A stretch of 64,000 nt of DNA from Rikenellaceae bacterium (GCA_022766385.1 JALEPJ010000015.1:55013-119012), one strand, 5' to 3'. Positions 52,032 through 62,175 are shown, counted from the first letter of the stretch. The notes: a model not told the origin generated them from the sequence alone. Numbers and translations are program-made.

Positions 52032-52041
52032 ATTATGAAGT

Positions 52042-52797
52042 TTATCCTCTGATTTGTATGTTGAATCCCTCGTCCGTCAAGGGCTTTACAAGCTCACGCA
52101 TGCGCTCTGGAGTAAACTTGACGAGATCCTTGCGGGGAGTTTCTCTATCTATGGTATATACCTGGATTTCCCTTGGTCTGAGTTCGCGCACAATTTCCAT
52201 CCATGCATTCAAAGACTCGGGAGCAGCCGAATCGAAATCATCACTCTTCAGGAACATAGTCTGAAGGATAAAATTGCCTTCAAACTTCTTCATATCCGAA
52301 ATCACATCCCTTACCGAATAATCCCCTTCCGGCTGATTGATAAGTCTTACAAGTTCATCGCTTGGGGCATCGAGTTTCAAAATCGGATTATCGACCTTGC
52401 GAAGCGCTTCGAATACCGGCTCCCGGGAGAGTCTGGTCGCATTAGTAAGAACAGAAACAAGGGCTTTGGGATAATACTTGTCCCTCAGCTCCATGGTTAT
52501 GTCAATGATTTCAGAAAAATCAGGATTGAGGGTAGGTTCACCATCTCCGGAAAAGGTAATCGAATCAATGCCGACTCCTTCCTCCCTACAGCGCGAGAGC
52601 TTGTTTTCAAGAGCTTTGCGCAGGTCCGAAGCACTTGGAAGCTTTTTGTCATCCCTACCGTCACGGTTCCATCCAATTTCGCAGTAGATGCAATCGAAAT
52701 TGCACAGCTTTCCTTTTTCAGGCAGAAGATTAATACCCAAAGACGAGCCCAGTCTCCTGCTGTGTATAGGGCCGAAAACCAGTTCTTCTCTCATCAT
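52042..52797 (-). CDS. Radical SAM protein
   Basis: A 251-residue radical SAM enzyme with the cluster motif CNFDCIYC near residue 32 (CX3CX2C), the GGE-like FSGDGEPTLNPDF near residue 83 and TNATRLSREPV. This short family, with FGPIHSRRLGSSLGINLLP at the N-terminus, is widespread and of unknown substrate; wyosine-related TYW1-like proteins are distant relatives. It lies 3 bp after the DUF4296 gene and 10 bp before deoC. Confidence 0.9.
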   Translation of the reverse strand: MMREELVFGPIHSRRLGSSLGINLLPEKGKLCNFDCIYCEIGWNRDGRDDKKLPSASDLRKALENKLSRCREEGVGIDSITFSGDGEPTLNPDFSEIIDITMELRDKYYPKALVSVLTNATRLSREPVFEALRKVDNPILKLDAPSDELVRLINQPEGDYSVRDVISDMKKFEGNFILQTMFLKSDDFDSAAPESLNAWMEIVRELRPREIQVYTIDRETPRKDLVKFTPERMRELVKPLTDEGFNIQIRG

Positions 52798-52800
52798 AGC

Positions 52801-53253
52801 CTATTCACGTTTTCTTCTGACACCCATGATTCTGGTTGCAGGAGTACCTGACTGATCTCTCTGGAAAAGCTCCAGACTGTCCTGAATTGGTGCTCCCTGT
52901 ACCTCGTTCATTCTCCCCTCGTATTCCTCCTTGCGGTCAATAATAATATTCTTGGCCTTAAGGACTATTTTTGAAAAGCGCAAAGGGTCATTCAGATAAT
53001 GGTCCACTGAATGCAGATAATCGTCCATACTGTATCCGTACTTGTTGAAGATAGGCTCATAAAAAGAAGAACTGTCTGCAGCTGACTTGAGTTCAGGAGA
53101 CTGACTCTCAAGCCAGGCATCAGCCATAATCATATCTGCACAAATCTTTGACATATCCTTGCGAGAAATGACCTTCGCCTTTCTACCGCAGGACACAAGT
53201 GCCAGCGCAAGACAAAGGGATACGATAGTATTGCGAACAACAGTCTTCATCAT
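52801..53253 (-). CDS. DUF4296 lipoprotein
   Basis: A 150-residue lipoprotein: MMKTVVRNTIVSLCLALALV followed by SCGRK, lipid Cys at about residue 22. The mature part is helical and shows the family signature SRKDMSKICADMIMADAWLE and YGYSMDDYLHSVDHYL. It is found only in Bacteroidota and its role is unknown. The frame extends to a TTG at 53274, but ATG 53253 starts the signal peptide. Confidence 0.85.
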   Translation of the reverse strand: MMKTVVRNTIVSLCLALALVSCGRKAKVISRKDMSKICADMIMADAWLESQSPELKSAADSSSFYEPIFNKYGYSMDDYLHSVDHYLNDPLRFSKIVLKAKNIIIDRKEEYEGRMNEVQGAPIQDSLELFQRDQSGTPATRIMGVRRKRE

Positions 53254-53276
53254 TATCTGCAATGCAGTTTTCAATG

Positions 53277-55718
53277 CTATCTGAGGACAGCGCCATATTC
53301 ATTGGTAAATACAGAAAGCAGTTTCGACATCACTCTCTCCACATCCGCATCTGTAAGTGTCTTCTCCAAATCCTGAAGAACAAAGCTCAACGCATACTGT
53401 TTCTTGCCGGCAGGTATCTTATCACCTCTGTAAACGTCAAAGAGAGCGACCTGCTTAAGCAGTTTCTTGGCAGCACGCTGTGCACTGGCCTGAAGGTCAG
53501 CATATTTGACATTTTCATCGAGGAGCAGGGCAAGATCACGCCTAACCTCAGGGAACTTAGGAAGTTCCTTGAACGCCACCTTGTTCCTCTTGATAAGGGT
53601 AAAGAGAGTGTTCCAATTGATTTCAGCAACGAATACAGGCTGCTTGATACCGAACTTTCTGGCAAGAGCAGGGTTCACTGTTCCCATAGTCAGAAGCACA
53701 GGGCCACGGCCAGGAAGGCTGTAGGACATACCTTCAGAGAAAATATCCTCAGGTGCAGCCTCAGCAATCATTTGGTTCAAATCTGCGCCATACCTTCTGA
53801 GAAGAAGCTCGACATAGCCCTTCAAGATGAAATAATTGCCCTTCTTCACCTCGTTTCTCCAAGATTTCTCAGCTGTTCCACTAAGGCATATAGTGAAGCA
53901 AGGATGCTCTTCATATCCCGCAAGGACAGCGCTGTCAGTACCAGGAATACGCTGGTAAACAGAACCATACTCGAAGGTCTTGACAGAAGAAATCTGACGG
54001 TTGAGATTATATGCAACGGTCTCAAGGGCACCGAGAATAAGGGTCTGCCTCATCACATTAAGGTCTGAACTGAGAGGGTTCACGATGCAGGCCGATCTTT
54101 CTGCAGGGAAGGTTTTGAGCTCATTGTAATATGCTCCCTTGGTGAGGGAATTGTTCATAATTTCCACGAAACCGTTAGCAGCGAGGAAATTGGAAATGCC
54201 GTTTCTTACAGCCTCAGGCTCAGGAGAAGGAGTAGCATTGACTGACATCTTCATATGCTGAGGCAAGTCAATATTGTTGTAACCGTAGATTCTAAGTATT
54301 TCCTCCACAACATCACACTCGCGATAGACATCCACCATATATGAAGGAGCTGCCACCAATGCGCCATTCTCGCTCTTCTCTATGAACTCATATGAGAGGT
54401 TGGCAAGTATGCTCTCGATGACATCAGCACCGATTCTCTTGCCTATGAAATTCTGAATTCTGTCATAATCAAGGGCAATGCGCTTCCTCTCGATCTTCTC
54501 CGGATAAACCTCCTCAATCTTTCCGACAATCTCACCGCCCGCCAGTTCCTGAATGAGAAGAGCGGCACGCTTGAGAGCATAAGGAACGATTTCAGGGTCG
54601 GCTCCACGCTCGAAACGGAATGAAGCATCTGTCTGCAGGCCATGCACCTTGGAGGTCTTTCTGACAGAACCCGGGTCGAAGTATGCACTCTCGAGGAATA
54701 CATTGACAGTCGAATCGGTTACACCAGAATCCTCGCCGCCGAAAACTCCGGCAATGCACATAGGCCTCTTGTCATCGGCAATCACCATATCGTTGGCATT
54801 GAGCTTGCGCTCGACACCGTCGAGAGTCTTGATAGGCTCGTCCTGAGCAGCACGGCGGACAATCACCTTGCCACCGCCTATCTTGTCAGCATCGAAAGTA
54901 TGGAGAGGCTGTCCCAATTCGAAAAGCACGAAGTTCGAAATATCAACGACATTGTTGATAGGATGCAAACCGATTGACATAAGTTTCTTCTGAAGCCATT
55001 CCGGCGACGGTTCGACCTTGACGTTCTTGATGGTGAGGCCACAATAGCGAGGGGCTCCCTTGGAGTCGAGAAGCTCTATAGGATAGCCTGAGCCTTCTCC
55101 TTCCTTGAAGGCAGAAACATCGGGCATATTGAAACGGCAAGGGATACCATTGAGTTTGAGATATGCGTAGATGTCGCGGGCAACTCCTATATGGGATGCA
55201 GCATCGACCCTGTTGGCAGTAATTTCATACTCGATGACGGCCTCAGTCTTGAGCTTGAGATATTCCTTTGCCGGAGTTCCTACAACTGCCTCGGGCTCAA
55301 GCACCATAATTCCGGAATGGTCCTCACCTATGCCGAGTTCATCCTTGGCGCATATCATTCCAAGGGACTCTACTCCACGTATCTTGGACTTCTTGATCTT
55401 GAAATCACCCGGAAGCACTGTGCCTATGGTCGCAAAGAGTACCTTCTGGCCAGCTGCAACATTCGGTGCTCCACAGACTACCTGGAGCAATTCACCTGTT
55501 CCTGCATCCACCTTGGTGATGTGAAGATGATCAGAATCCGGATGCGAGACGCAGTCCACAACCTCTGCCACAACCACTCCTGCGAGGCCGCCAGGAATCT
55601 CTTCCTGCTCCTCCACAGAATCAACTTCAATTCCTATGGATGTCATCGCCTCAGCCACCTGAACCGGGGTGAGATCGAACTCAAGATAATCCTTGAGCCA
55701 ATTGTAAGAAAGCTTCAT
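53277..55718 (-). CDS. pheT: Phenylalanyl-tRNA synthetase beta subunit
   Basis: An 813-residue subunit, full length for bacteria. Domains in order: N-terminal MKLSYNWLKDYLEFDLTPVQ, tRNA-binding OB domain about residues 40-155 (VVCGAPNVAAGQKVLFATIG), B3/B4 editing domain about 210-390 (GLQTDASFRFERGADPEIVP), B5 domain near 410-475, catalytic-like core, and the FDX-ACB anticodon domain at the end (FPEVRRDLALLLDENVKYAD). The alpha subunit gene pheS is not nearby. Confidence 0.97.
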   Translation of the reverse strand: MKLSYNWLKDYLEFDLTPVQVAEAMTSIGIEVDSVEEQEEIPGGLAGVVVAEVVDCVSHPDSDHLHITKVDAGTGELLQVVCGAPNVAAGQKVLFATIGTVLPGDFKIKKSKIRGVESLGMICAKDELGIGEDHSGIMVLEPEAVVGTPAKEYLKLKTEAVIEYEITANRVDAASHIGVARDIYAYLKLNGIPCRFNMPDVSAFKEGEGSGYPIELLDSKGAPRYCGLTIKNVKVEPSPEWLQKKLMSIGLHPINNVVDISNFVLFELGQPLHTFDADKIGGGKVIVRRAAQDEPIKTLDGVERKLNANDMVIADDKRPMCIAGVFGGEDSGVTDSTVNVFLESAYFDPGSVRKTSKVHGLQTDASFRFERGADPEIVPYALKRAALLIQELAGGEIVGKIEEVYPEKIERKRIALDYDRIQNFIGKRIGADVIESILANLSYEFIEKSENGALVAAPSYMVDVYRECDVVEEILRIYGYNNIDLPQHMKMSVNATPSPEPEAVRNGISNFLAANGFVEIMNNSLTKGAYYNELKTFPAERSACIVNPLSSDLNVMRQTLILGALETVAYNLNRQISSVKTFEYGSVYQRIPGTDSAVLAGYEEHPCFTICLSGTAEKSWRNEVKKGNYFILKGYVELLLRRYGADLNQMIAEAAPEDIFSEGMSYSLPGRGPVLLTMGTVNPALARKFGIKQPVFVAEINWNTLFTLIKRNKVAFKELPKFPEVRRDLALLLDENVKYADLQASAQRAAKKLLKQVALFDVYRGDKIPAGKKQYALSFVLQDLEKTLTDADVERVMSKLLSVFTNEYGAVLR

Positions 55719-55742
55719 ATCTATTATTTATCTGATTATCAA

Positions 55743-56672
55743 TTATTTCTTGAGATCGTCAATAGTGAAGAGAGAAGAAACGAACTCACGTTTGTCGAAG
55801 ATTTTCAAATCATCCTTTCCCTCACCTATACCGATAAACTTGATAGGGATCTTGAACTGGTCAACTATGCCAATGACAACGCCACCCTTGGCACTGCCGT
55901 CCAGTTTGGTGACCGCAAGCGAAGTGACGTCGGTAGCACGCGAGAACTCCTTGGCCTGCTGGAAAGCATTCTGACCTGTAGAGCCGTCGAGGACGAGCAA
56001 CACATCGTGAGGGGCATCAGGAACGACCTTGCGCATCACATTGCGAATCTTGGTCAATTCATTCATCAAGTCTATCCTGTTATGGAGACGGCCGGCAGTA
56101 TCAATTATCGCCACGTCAGCACCTCTGGCAACGGCAGCCTTCACCGTATCGAAAGCCACAGAAGCGGGATCGGAACCCATATCCTGCTTGACAATGTCAA
56201 CGCCAGCCCTATCGGCCCATATCTGGAGCTGATCGACCGCCGCAGCTCTGAAGGTATCGGCAGCTCCGAGGATGACTTTCTTCCCCTGAGCCTTGAGCAT
56301 AGTCGCCAGTTTTCCGATGGTAGTAGTCTTACCCACGCCATTGACACCGACAACCATTATGACATAAGGCTTCTTGGAGAAATCGAAGGCCACGGGGTCT
56401 TTCTTGCCATCAAGGTCAATGAGTTTGAATATTTCGTCGCCAAGTATGCCAACAAGCTCTTCGAAGGACATATACTTGTCCCTTTCAACTCTTTCCTCAA
56501 GATTTTCAATAACCTTCAAGGTGGTGTCAACTCCCATATCCGATGATACGAGAGCCTCCTCGATAGCATCCAATACATCATCATCGACTTTGGATTTGCC
56601 GACTATAGCTCTGGAAAGCTTCTGGAAGAAGTTCTGCTTTGTTTTCTGTACCCCCTTGTCAAATAATCCCAT
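55743..56672 (-). CDS. ftsY: Signal recognition particle receptor FtsY
   Basis: The SRP receptor GTPase, 309 residues, short because it lacks the acidic A domain of E. coli FtsY, as usual for the phylum. N domain: residues 1-95; G domain: GVNGVGKTTTIGKLATMLK near residue 108, DTFRAAAVDQLQIW, DTAGRLHNRIDLM near 195, VLDGSTGQNAF and TKLDGSAKGGVVIG near 255. It has its own -7 box at 56692-56699 and leads the pheT run. Confidence 0.96.
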   Translation of the reverse strand: MGLFDKGVQKTKQNFFQKLSRAIVGKSKVDDDVLDAIEEALVSSDMGVDTTLKVIENLEERVERDKYMSFEELVGILGDEIFKLIDLDGKKDPVAFDFSKKPYVIMVVGVNGVGKTTTIGKLATMLKAQGKKVILGAADTFRAAAVDQLQIWADRAGVDIVKQDMGSDPASVAFDTVKAAVARGADVAIIDTAGRLHNRIDLMNELTKIRNVMRKVVPDAPHDVLLVLDGSTGQNAFQQAKEFSRATDVTSLAVTKLDGSAKGGVVIGIVDQFKIPIKFIGIGEGKDDLKIFDKREFVSSLFTIDDLKK

Positions 56673-56691
56673 AGTACAAATCTTTAACCCA

Positions 56692-56699
56692 CAAATATA
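56692..56699 (-). promoter_or_regulatory. -7 box for ftsY-pheT run
   Basis: CAAATATA reads TATATTTG on the minus strand, an exact match, 19 bp before the ftsY ATG and just downstream of the terminator of the preceding operon. Confidence 0.7.
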
Positions 56700-56715
56700 A
56701 TCAATTTCACAATGT

Positions 56716-56755
56716 AAAAAAAGGGAGACATAGTCGTAATTGACCCTGTCTCCCT
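56716..56755 (-). terminator. Terminator after rpmB-rpmG-DUF4295
   Basis: A 9-bp perfect stem AGGGAGACA / TGTCTCCCT with a 16-nt loop, followed on the minus strand by a run of T residues. Confidence 0.85.
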
Positions 56756-56775
56756 AATCTGTATATGTCAGGAAA

Positions 56776-56934
56776 TTACTTCTTCTCGAAGAACTCCTTT
56801 ACCTTTGCCTCCTCAACGAGCTGCTCTGTGAAAACATAAGCACCTGTCTTTGGTGACTTCTCCATACGGATGCACTTGACCATGCTCTTAGCACCGGCCT
56901 TTGCTGCGAATGTAGCGACGGCTTTCTTTGCCAT
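56776..56934 (-). CDS. DUF4295 small basic protein
   Basis: A 52-residue basic protein, MAKKAVATFAAKAGAKSMVK ... VKEFFEKK, encoded directly after rpmG. The gene order L28-L33-DUF4295 is conserved in Bacteroidota and the protein is probably ribosome associated; that is inferred from context and charge. The gap to rpmG is 18 bp. Confidence 0.9.
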   Translation of the reverse strand: MAKKAVATFAAKAGAKSMVKCIRMEKSPKTGAYVFTEQLVEEAKVKEFFEKK

Positions 56935-56952
56935 AGTTAATTACTCCTAAAA

Positions 56953-57141
56953 TTATTTGATTTCACGATGAACAGTCACTTTCTTGAGGAAAGGATTGTA
57001 TTTTCTACGCTCGAGACGCTCAGGGGTGTTCTTCTTATTCTTTGTGGTGATGTATCTTGACATTCCTGGAACACCGCTCTCTTTCTGCTCTGTACATTCA
57101 AGGATGACCTGCACCCTGTTACCTTTTGATTTCTTTGCCAT
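56953..57141 (-). CDS. rpmG: 50S ribosomal protein L33
   Basis: A 62-residue ribosomal protein, [20 protein letters not shown], ending [14 protein letters not shown]. It lacks the CxxC pairs of the zinc-binding form except for a single Cys, so it is the zinc-free (C-) type. Between rpmB (11-bp gap) and the DUF4295 gene. Confidence 0.96.
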   Translation of the reverse strand: MAKKSKGNRVQVILECTEQKESGVPGMSRYITTKNKKNTPERLERRKYNPFLKKVTVHREIK

Positions 57142-57152
57142 AATCGATGAAA

Positions 57153-57395
57153 TTAAACAAGGTTAACCAATCCTTTCTTCTTAGCCTCTTTAATGGTAGC
57201 GTCGAGGCCATTCTTCTCAATAATTCTCATACCCTTGCAAGAGACCTTAAGTGTGATGAATCTCTGCTCCTCTTCTGACCAGAATCTCTTGGTCTTGAGG
57301 TTGAGGGAGAAATCGCGCTTGGTGCGCAACTTAGAGTGAGCAACATTGTTGCCCTTCATTCTCTTTCTTCCTGTTACTTGACAAACCTTTGCCAT
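57153..57395 (-). CDS. rpmB: 50S ribosomal protein L28
   Basis: An 80-residue ribosomal protein: [40 protein letters not shown] and the C-terminal basic [18 protein letters not shown]. First gene of the L28-L33-DUF4295 operon. A possible promoter with TTTG and a GAAATTTG box lies in 57396-57476 but is weak. Confidence 0.96.
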   Translation of the reverse strand: MAKVCQVTGRKRMKGNNVAHSKLRTKRDFSLNLKTKRFWSEEEQRFITLKVSCKGMRIIEKNGLDATIKEAKKKGLVNLV

Positions 57396-57476
57396 AATAT
57401 CTTTACTTTTTAATTGATTCTTAATTAATTGCGCAGGCTACAAATTTCGTTACAAAAATTGTGAATCGCAAACTGA

Positions 57477-58814
57477 CTACACAAATTTGAAGAATCTGTT
57501 CCACCTGATGTTATTCGGGAACTTCGCGTTCCTATTGGTAGAGAGCCAAACCAGAGTCGGTGTGCCGACTATATGGTCTTCAGGAACAAAACCCCAATAT
57601 CTTGAGTCCAAGGAGTTGTGCCTGTTGTCTCCCATCATAAAGTAGTAATTCTGTTTGAAAGTATAGCTGTCAGCTATCTCCCCGTTTATGAGTATCTCTC
57701 CAGACTGCTTGACAATCAACTCATTATGCTCATAATCCCTTATGATTCTCTCATAGAGAGGCAGGTTCTCGAGATTAAGTTCAACACTCGCACCTTTTTC
57801 CGGAATCCATACAGGACCATAGAAATCCCGAGTCCAGTTGTAATTGTCCGAGAACGGAAAGATTCCGTAATCGTCATAAGAGGTATCGCGAATGAGATTG
57901 TCCTCAATTTTTTCAACGCCCTGTATCTTCTTCATTTCTTCGAGCATCGATGCCGTCAATGCGACAGCCGGATAACCCGGAAGATTGGGATCATAATAGG
58001 TCTCGGCAATATTGAGTCCGAGTTTTTCAAGCGTCTTGGAGTTTATCCTCTGCCCGTTGGTAATCACTCTGTAAGTAAACTGTACGCCCGGATATACCGT
58101 CTGCTGCTCCGAATTCACATATACAAGTCCATCCCTAACTTCAAGAGTATCGCCTGCAATGGCAACGCATCTCTTTACGTAGTGGTCCTTTTTATCCGAA
58201 GGACGAACAATAACGGGACCGAAATGCTTGATAGTGTTCTCACGGCCATACCATCTGACATAAGCATAATAGTCATCAGCTGGTCTTTTTGACAATACGG
58301 TATCTCCGTTAGGGAAACAGAAAACAACTTTGTCACCTGCTTCTACGTTCCTGAAGCCTTTCAAGCGCTTGAAGTCAGACTGAATCAGTGTCGAGTATGA
58401 CTCCCTGCCCATAAACACATTATGTGTGAAAGGGATGGTCAGAGGTGTCTGAGGCATCTTCGGACCGTATGTCAATTTACTTACGAAGAGATGGTCACCC
58501 GTATACAGAGTGCTCTCCATCGAAGAGGAAGGAATCTTGAAAGCCTGGAAGAAAAAAATATTGATGAAGGTAACGACTACGACCGCGAAGATGATGGCAT
58601 CCAGCCAGTCAAGCAAGGCATTCCTTTTTTCTCCCTCCTTATATTCCTTTTTCCAGAATTCCCACTTCACTTTCTTGGTAATGTGGAAGTCAAAGATGAT
58701 AATAAGACCAAGGAGCCACCAATAATTTCCGAGCCAAATAACCCATAACAGATAGAGCAAAGCCCAGAAAGTGAACTTGGTCCAGCGATTACGGATTAAT
58801 TCCTTCAAGCTCAC
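57477..58814 (-). CDS. lepB: Signal peptidase I, extended Bacteroidota form
   Basis: Cleaves signal peptides at the outer face of the inner membrane. The 445 residues have two N-terminal hydrophobic segments (about 14-45), a further anchor at about 70-90 (AIIFAVVVVTFINIFFFQAF), the catalytic serine in KIPSSSMESTLYTGDHLFVS near residue 99, the lysine in DHYVKRCVAIAGDTLEV near 213, and the C-terminal box MGDNRHNSLDSRYWGFVPED near 400. Large inserts between boxes explain the length. The start is GTG at 58814, 6 bp after the rplT stop. Confidence 0.94.
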   Translation of the reverse strand: MSLKELIRNRWTKFTFWALLYLLWVIWLGNYWWLLGLIIIFDFHITKKVKWEFWKKEYKEGEKRNALLDWLDAIIFAVVVVTFINIFFFQAFKIPSSSMESTLYTGDHLFVSKLTYGPKMPQTPLTIPFTHNVFMGRESYSTLIQSDFKRLKGFRNVEAGDKVVFCFPNGDTVLSKRPADDYYAYVRWYGRENTIKHFGPVIVRPSDKKDHYVKRCVAIAGDTLEVRDGLVYVNSEQQTVYPGVQFTYRVITNGQRINSKTLEKLGLNIAETYYDPNLPGYPAVALTASMLEEMKKIQGVEKIEDNLIRDTSYDDYGIFPFSDNYNWTRDFYGPVWIPEKGASVELNLENLPLYERIIRDYEHNELIVKQSGEILINGEIADSYTFKQNYYFMMGDNRHNSLDSRYWGFVPEDHIVGTPTLVWLSTNRNAKFPNNIRWNRFFKFV

Positions 58815-58820
58815 GGCAAA

Positions 58821-59165
58821 CTATTTTACAGAATTGATAATAGCCTCAAAAGCCTGAGGATTATTCATAGCAAGGTCTGCAAGTACTTTGCGGTTGAGAC
58901 CGATGTTCTGCTTAGAAAGCTTGCCCATGAACTGAGAGTAGGTCATACCGTACTGACGTGCAGCGGCATTGATTCTCTGAATCCAGAGAGCGCGGAAATT
59001 GCGCTTCTTGGCTCTACGATCACGGTATGCATAGGTGAGACCCTTCTCGTAGGTGTTCTTTGCAACAGTCCAAACGTTTTTCCTTGACAGGAAGTTACCG
59101 CGGGTTCTCTTAAGAATCTTCTTGCGGCGTGCCCTTGAAGCAACTGAATTTACTGATCTTGGCAT
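58821..59165 (-). CDS. rplT: 50S ribosomal protein L20
   Basis: A 114-residue early-assembly ribosomal protein, [20 protein letters not shown], with [20 protein letters not shown] and [20 protein letters not shown]. In other bacteria L20 represses its own operon at the mRNA level. The gene lies 77 bp after rpmI; nothing else is seen in that gap. Confidence 0.97.
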   Translation of the reverse strand: MPRSVNSVASRARRKKILKRTRGNFLSRKNVWTVAKNTYEKGLTYAYRDRRAKKRNFRALWIQRINAAARQYGMTYSQFMGKLSKQNIGLNRKVLADLAMNNPQAFEAIINSVK

Positions 59166-59242
59166 AATTCTTTTTTTTGTGGAGGCAGTGACCTGTTACG
59201 GTTCTTTCCATACTGCTCATCCAATTAAACAATAATTGATGA

Positions 59243-59437
59243 TTAGAGAACCAAAAGCTCTTTGATACGTGCCTCGTCTACGTGCTCGACGATAGCGAAA
59301 TGATCAAGATTTCTCTTCTGCTTCTTGGTCTTCTTTGTGAGAATGTGGCTGTGATAAGCGTGCTTTCTCTTGATTTTTCCCGATCCGGTAAGTGTAAAAC
59401 GCTTTTTGGCACCGGAGTTGGTCTTAAGCTTTGCCAT
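59243..59437 (-). CDS. rpmI: 50S ribosomal protein L35
   Basis: A 64-residue basic protein: [40 protein letters not shown]. Located between infC (47-bp gap) and rplT in the universal infC-rpmI-rplT order. Confidence 0.97.
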   Translation of the reverse strand: MAKLKTNSGAKKRFTLTGSGKIKRKHAYHSHILTKKTKKQKRNLDHFAIVEHVDEARIKELLVL

Positions 59438-59484
59438 TCTTTTAATTTTTAATTAGTTAATAATATTGTGATCTGCCACGCAGA

Positions 59485-60093
59485 TTACTTTTTCTTTACA
59501 GGAGCAAGCATCATAATCATTCTCTTTCCCTCAAGTACCGGCATATTCTCTGCCCTTCCGTACTCCTCAAGTTCAACGGCAAAGCGAAGAAGCTGCTTCT
59601 CGCCCTGGTCGGCAAACTGTATCGAACGTCCTCTGAAGAAAATCGATGCTTTCACCTTGGAGCCCTCCTGAAGAAACTCCTTGGCATGCTTCAGTTTGAA
59701 CTGGAAATCGTGTTCATCGGTATTGGGACCGAAACGGATCTCCTTGATTACTACCTTGGCCGCATTGGCCTTCATCTCCTTGGCTTTTTTCTTCTGCTGG
59801 TAGATATACTTCTGGTAGTCAAGTATCTTGCATACCGGAGGATCAGCCTTCGCGCTAATCTCTACAAGATCAAGGCCAAGCTCATCCGCAAGGGTCATAG
59901 CCTTGCCAATGGAATATATACCCGGCTCGGGTATGTTCTCTCCTACGAGTCGCACCTGCGTAGCGGTGATCTCCTCATTGATATTGAGCTCATTCTCATC
60001 TTTCTTGTTCTGGAATGAGCGATTGCCCGATCTCTGACCGTTATTCGGTCTAGGGCCCATAGGCCTTGGGCCCGGTTTGAAAGGTGCTGCGAT
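59485..60093 (-). CDS. infC: Translation initiation factor IF-3, probable AUC start
   Basis: IF-3 binds the 30S subunit and checks the start codon. The C-terminal core is complete: [57 protein letters not shown] and [20 protein letters not shown]. The first ATG is at 60060, but the coding sequence continues upstream without a stop as [10 protein letters not shown], matching the Pro/Gly/Arg-rich [12 protein letters not shown] that follows. An ATC at 60091-60093 lies 7 nt after the strong Shine-Dalgarno TAGGAGG (60101-60107). IF-3 genes in other bacteria start with AUU/AUC as part of self-regulation, so 60093 is chosen (202 residues). Confidence 0.88.
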   Translation of the reverse strand: MAAPFKPGPRPMGPRPNNGQRSGNRSFQNKKDENELNINEEITATQVRLVGENIPEPGIYSIGKAMTLADELGLDLVEISAKADPPVCKILDYQKYIYQQKKKAKEMKANAAKVVIKEIRFGPNTDEHDFQFKLKHAKEFLQEGSKVKASIFFRGRSIQFADQGEKQLLRFAVELEEYGRAENMPVLEGKRMIMMLAPVKKK

Positions 60094-60100
60094 AGTTCTT

Positions 60101-60107
60101 CCTCCTA
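60101..60107 (-). promoter_or_regulatory. Strong Shine-Dalgarno sequence of infC
   Basis: TAGGAGG on the minus strand, 7 nt before the ATC at 60093 and 40 nt before the first ATG. Such sequences are rare in this genome, and the position supports the AUC start. Confidence 0.8.
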
Positions 60108-60129
60108 TAATTATATTAATACCTATATT

Positions 60130-62091
60130 TTACTTGGACAATTCTTCAGCGACTGCTGCCTTGAAGAAGTCCTTGAATGCATCTATGGTCATAGCGCCCT
60201 TGTCAACTCCACCCTGCCTTACTGAAACGGTGGATTCCGCTACTTCTTTTTCGCCTACAATGACAAGAATCGGGACCCTGAGCAATGCAACCTCGCGGAT
60301 TCTCTTGCCAAGAGTCTCATTCCGGCTATCAACCGAAGCGCGAATTTCGGAATTTTTCAGCAAACTACAAACTTTTTCAGCATATTCAGCATATTTTTCG
60401 CTGACTGGCAGTACTTTAACCTGATCAGGAGACAACCAGAGAGGCAAATGGCCGGCAGTATGCTCGAGTACCACAGCAGTAAATCTCTCGATTGAACCGA
60501 ACGGAGCTCTATGAATCATTACCGGACGCTTCTTCGAGCCGTCCGCATCTGTATATTCGAGCTGGAATCTTTCAGGAAGGTTGTAATCCACCTGTATGGT
60601 TCCAAGCTGCCATTTTCTGCCAATGGCATCCTTGACCATAAAGTCGAGCTTCGGGCCATAGAATGCAGCCTCTCCAAGTTCCACAACGGTCTTCAGACCC
60701 TTCTTCTCAGCTGCGTCAATGATAGCTCTTTCAGCCTTCTCCCAATTCTCGTCGCTACCGATGTACTTGTCCTTGTTCTTAGGATCACGGAGAGACACCT
60801 GAGCCATATAGTCTGTCATCTTAAGAGTCTTGAAGACATAGAGAATAAGGTCAATAACCTTCTCGAACTCCTCCTGGAGCTGATCCTGGCGGCAGAAGAG
60901 GTGAGCATCGTCCTGGGTAAATCCTCTTACTCTGGTAAGTCCGTGAAGCTCTCCGCTCTGCTCATAGCGATACACGGTTCCGAACTCTGCATATCTGAGA
61001 GGAAGATCCCTGTAAGAATGAGGGGATGAGCGGAATATTTCGCAATGGTGAGGGCAGTTCATTGGCTTGAGCATATACTCCTCACCCTCCTGCGGGGTTT
61101 GGATAGGCTGGAACGAATCCTTGCCGTATTTTGCATAATGACCTGAGGTCACATAAAGATCCTTGGCACCGATATGCGGAGTGACGACAGGGAGATATCC
61201 GAGTTCAGCCTGCTTCTGACGAAGGAAGTTCTCGAGGATATTGCGCATCACAGCACCGCGAGGCAGCCACAATGGCAAGCCGAGGCCCACGCGCTGTGAG
61301 AAGGTGAAGAGTTCCATTTCCTTGCCTATCTTGCGATGGTCTCTCTTCTTGGCTTCCTCCATAAGGACGAGATACTCATCAAGGAGCGATTTCTTCGGGA
61401 AGGTGATACCGTAGATACGGGTGAGCTGCTGGCGCTTCATGTCTCCTCTCCAGTATGCTCCAGCAATTGCCGTAAGCTTTACAGCCTTGATGAGCTCAGT
61501 GCTCATAAGGTGAGGTCCGCGACAGAGGTCGGTAAAGGCACCGTTCTTATAGTAGGTAATCGTTCCATCTTCAAGCTCGCTGATGAGCTCGCACTTGTAC
61601 TGGTCACCCTTGTCGGTGAAATATTGCATAGCCTCAGCCTTGGAAACATCGATTCTCTGGAAGTTTTCCTTGGTTCTGGCGAGCTCGATGATTTTCTTTT
61701 CGATCTTTGGAAGGTCGGCCTCGGAAATCTGATTGCCATTGAGGTCCACATCATAGTAGAAACCGTTTTCAACTGCAGGACCTATACCGAACTTCACACC
61801 CGGATAGAGAGACTCGAGAGCCTCTGCCATAAGATGCGATGATGAATGCCAGAAGACCTTCTTGGCCTCATCATCCTCCCATTTCAGTAGTCTGATTCTG
61901 GAGTCCTCATTGATAGGACGCAAAAGATCGAATGTTCTGCCCTCGCCGACGCTTTCGTCGTCAGCTGATTTTATGGATACAGCCAGGACCTCAGATGCAA
62001 GTCTCGGGCTGATGCTCATAGCGATGTCGTAGCCTGTGACTCCCTCATTGTAAGTCCTTACGCTACCGTCAGGAAAAATGATGTTGATCAT
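60130..62091 (-). CDS. thrS: Threonyl-tRNA synthetase
   Basis: A class IIa synthetase of 653 residues: TGS domain (1-62, [20 protein letters not shown]), the editing domain with [20 protein letters not shown] near residue 82, the catalytic core with [20 protein letters not shown] near residue 345 and [20 protein letters not shown] (motif 2), motif 3 [12 protein letters not shown], and the anticodon domain from about 550. Leads the thrS-infC-rpmI-rplT-lepB operon, with a consensus -7 box 38 bp upstream. Confidence 0.97.
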   Translation of the reverse strand: MINIIFPDGSVRTYNEGVTGYDIAMSISPRLASEVLAVSIKSADDESVGEGRTFDLLRPINEDSRIRLLKWEDDEAKKVFWHSSSHLMAEALESLYPGVKFGIGPAVENGFYYDVDLNGNQISEADLPKIEKKIIELARTKENFQRIDVSKAEAMQYFTDKGDQYKCELISELEDGTITYYKNGAFTDLCRGPHLMSTELIKAVKLTAIAGAYWRGDMKRQQLTRIYGITFPKKSLLDEYLVLMEEAKKRDHRKIGKEMELFTFSQRVGLGLPLWLPRGAVMRNILENFLRQKQAELGYLPVVTPHIGAKDLYVTSGHYAKYGKDSFQPIQTPQEGEEYMLKPMNCPHHCEIFRSSPHSYRDLPLRYAEFGTVYRYEQSGELHGLTRVRGFTQDDAHLFCRQDQLQEEFEKVIDLILYVFKTLKMTDYMAQVSLRDPKNKDKYIGSDENWEKAERAIIDAAEKKGLKTVVELGEAAFYGPKLDFMVKDAIGRKWQLGTIQVDYNLPERFQLEYTDADGSKKRPVMIHRAPFGSIERFTAVVLEHTAGHLPLWLSPDQVKVLPVSEKYAEYAEKVCSLLKNSEIRASVDSRNETLGKRIREVALLRVPILVIVGEKEVAESTVSVRQGGVDKGAMTIDAFKDFFKAAVAEELSK

Positions 62092-62128
62092 ATATAATCA
62101 AATAAGTGCTTAATATCAGTCAAGTTTA

Positions 62129-62156
62129 CAAAGGTACTACTTTTTTTCTATCTTTG
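62129..62156. promoter_or_regulatory. Divergent -7 boxes for thrS and the DUF4199 gene
   Basis: CAAAGGTA (62129-62136, TACCTTTG on the minus strand) serves thrS; TATCTTTG (62149-62156) on the plus strand serves the DUF4199 gene at 62176. Both match TAnnTTTG exactly and lie 12 bp apart. Confidence 0.75.
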
Positions 62157-62175
62157 CATAAACAAAGACCTCAAG

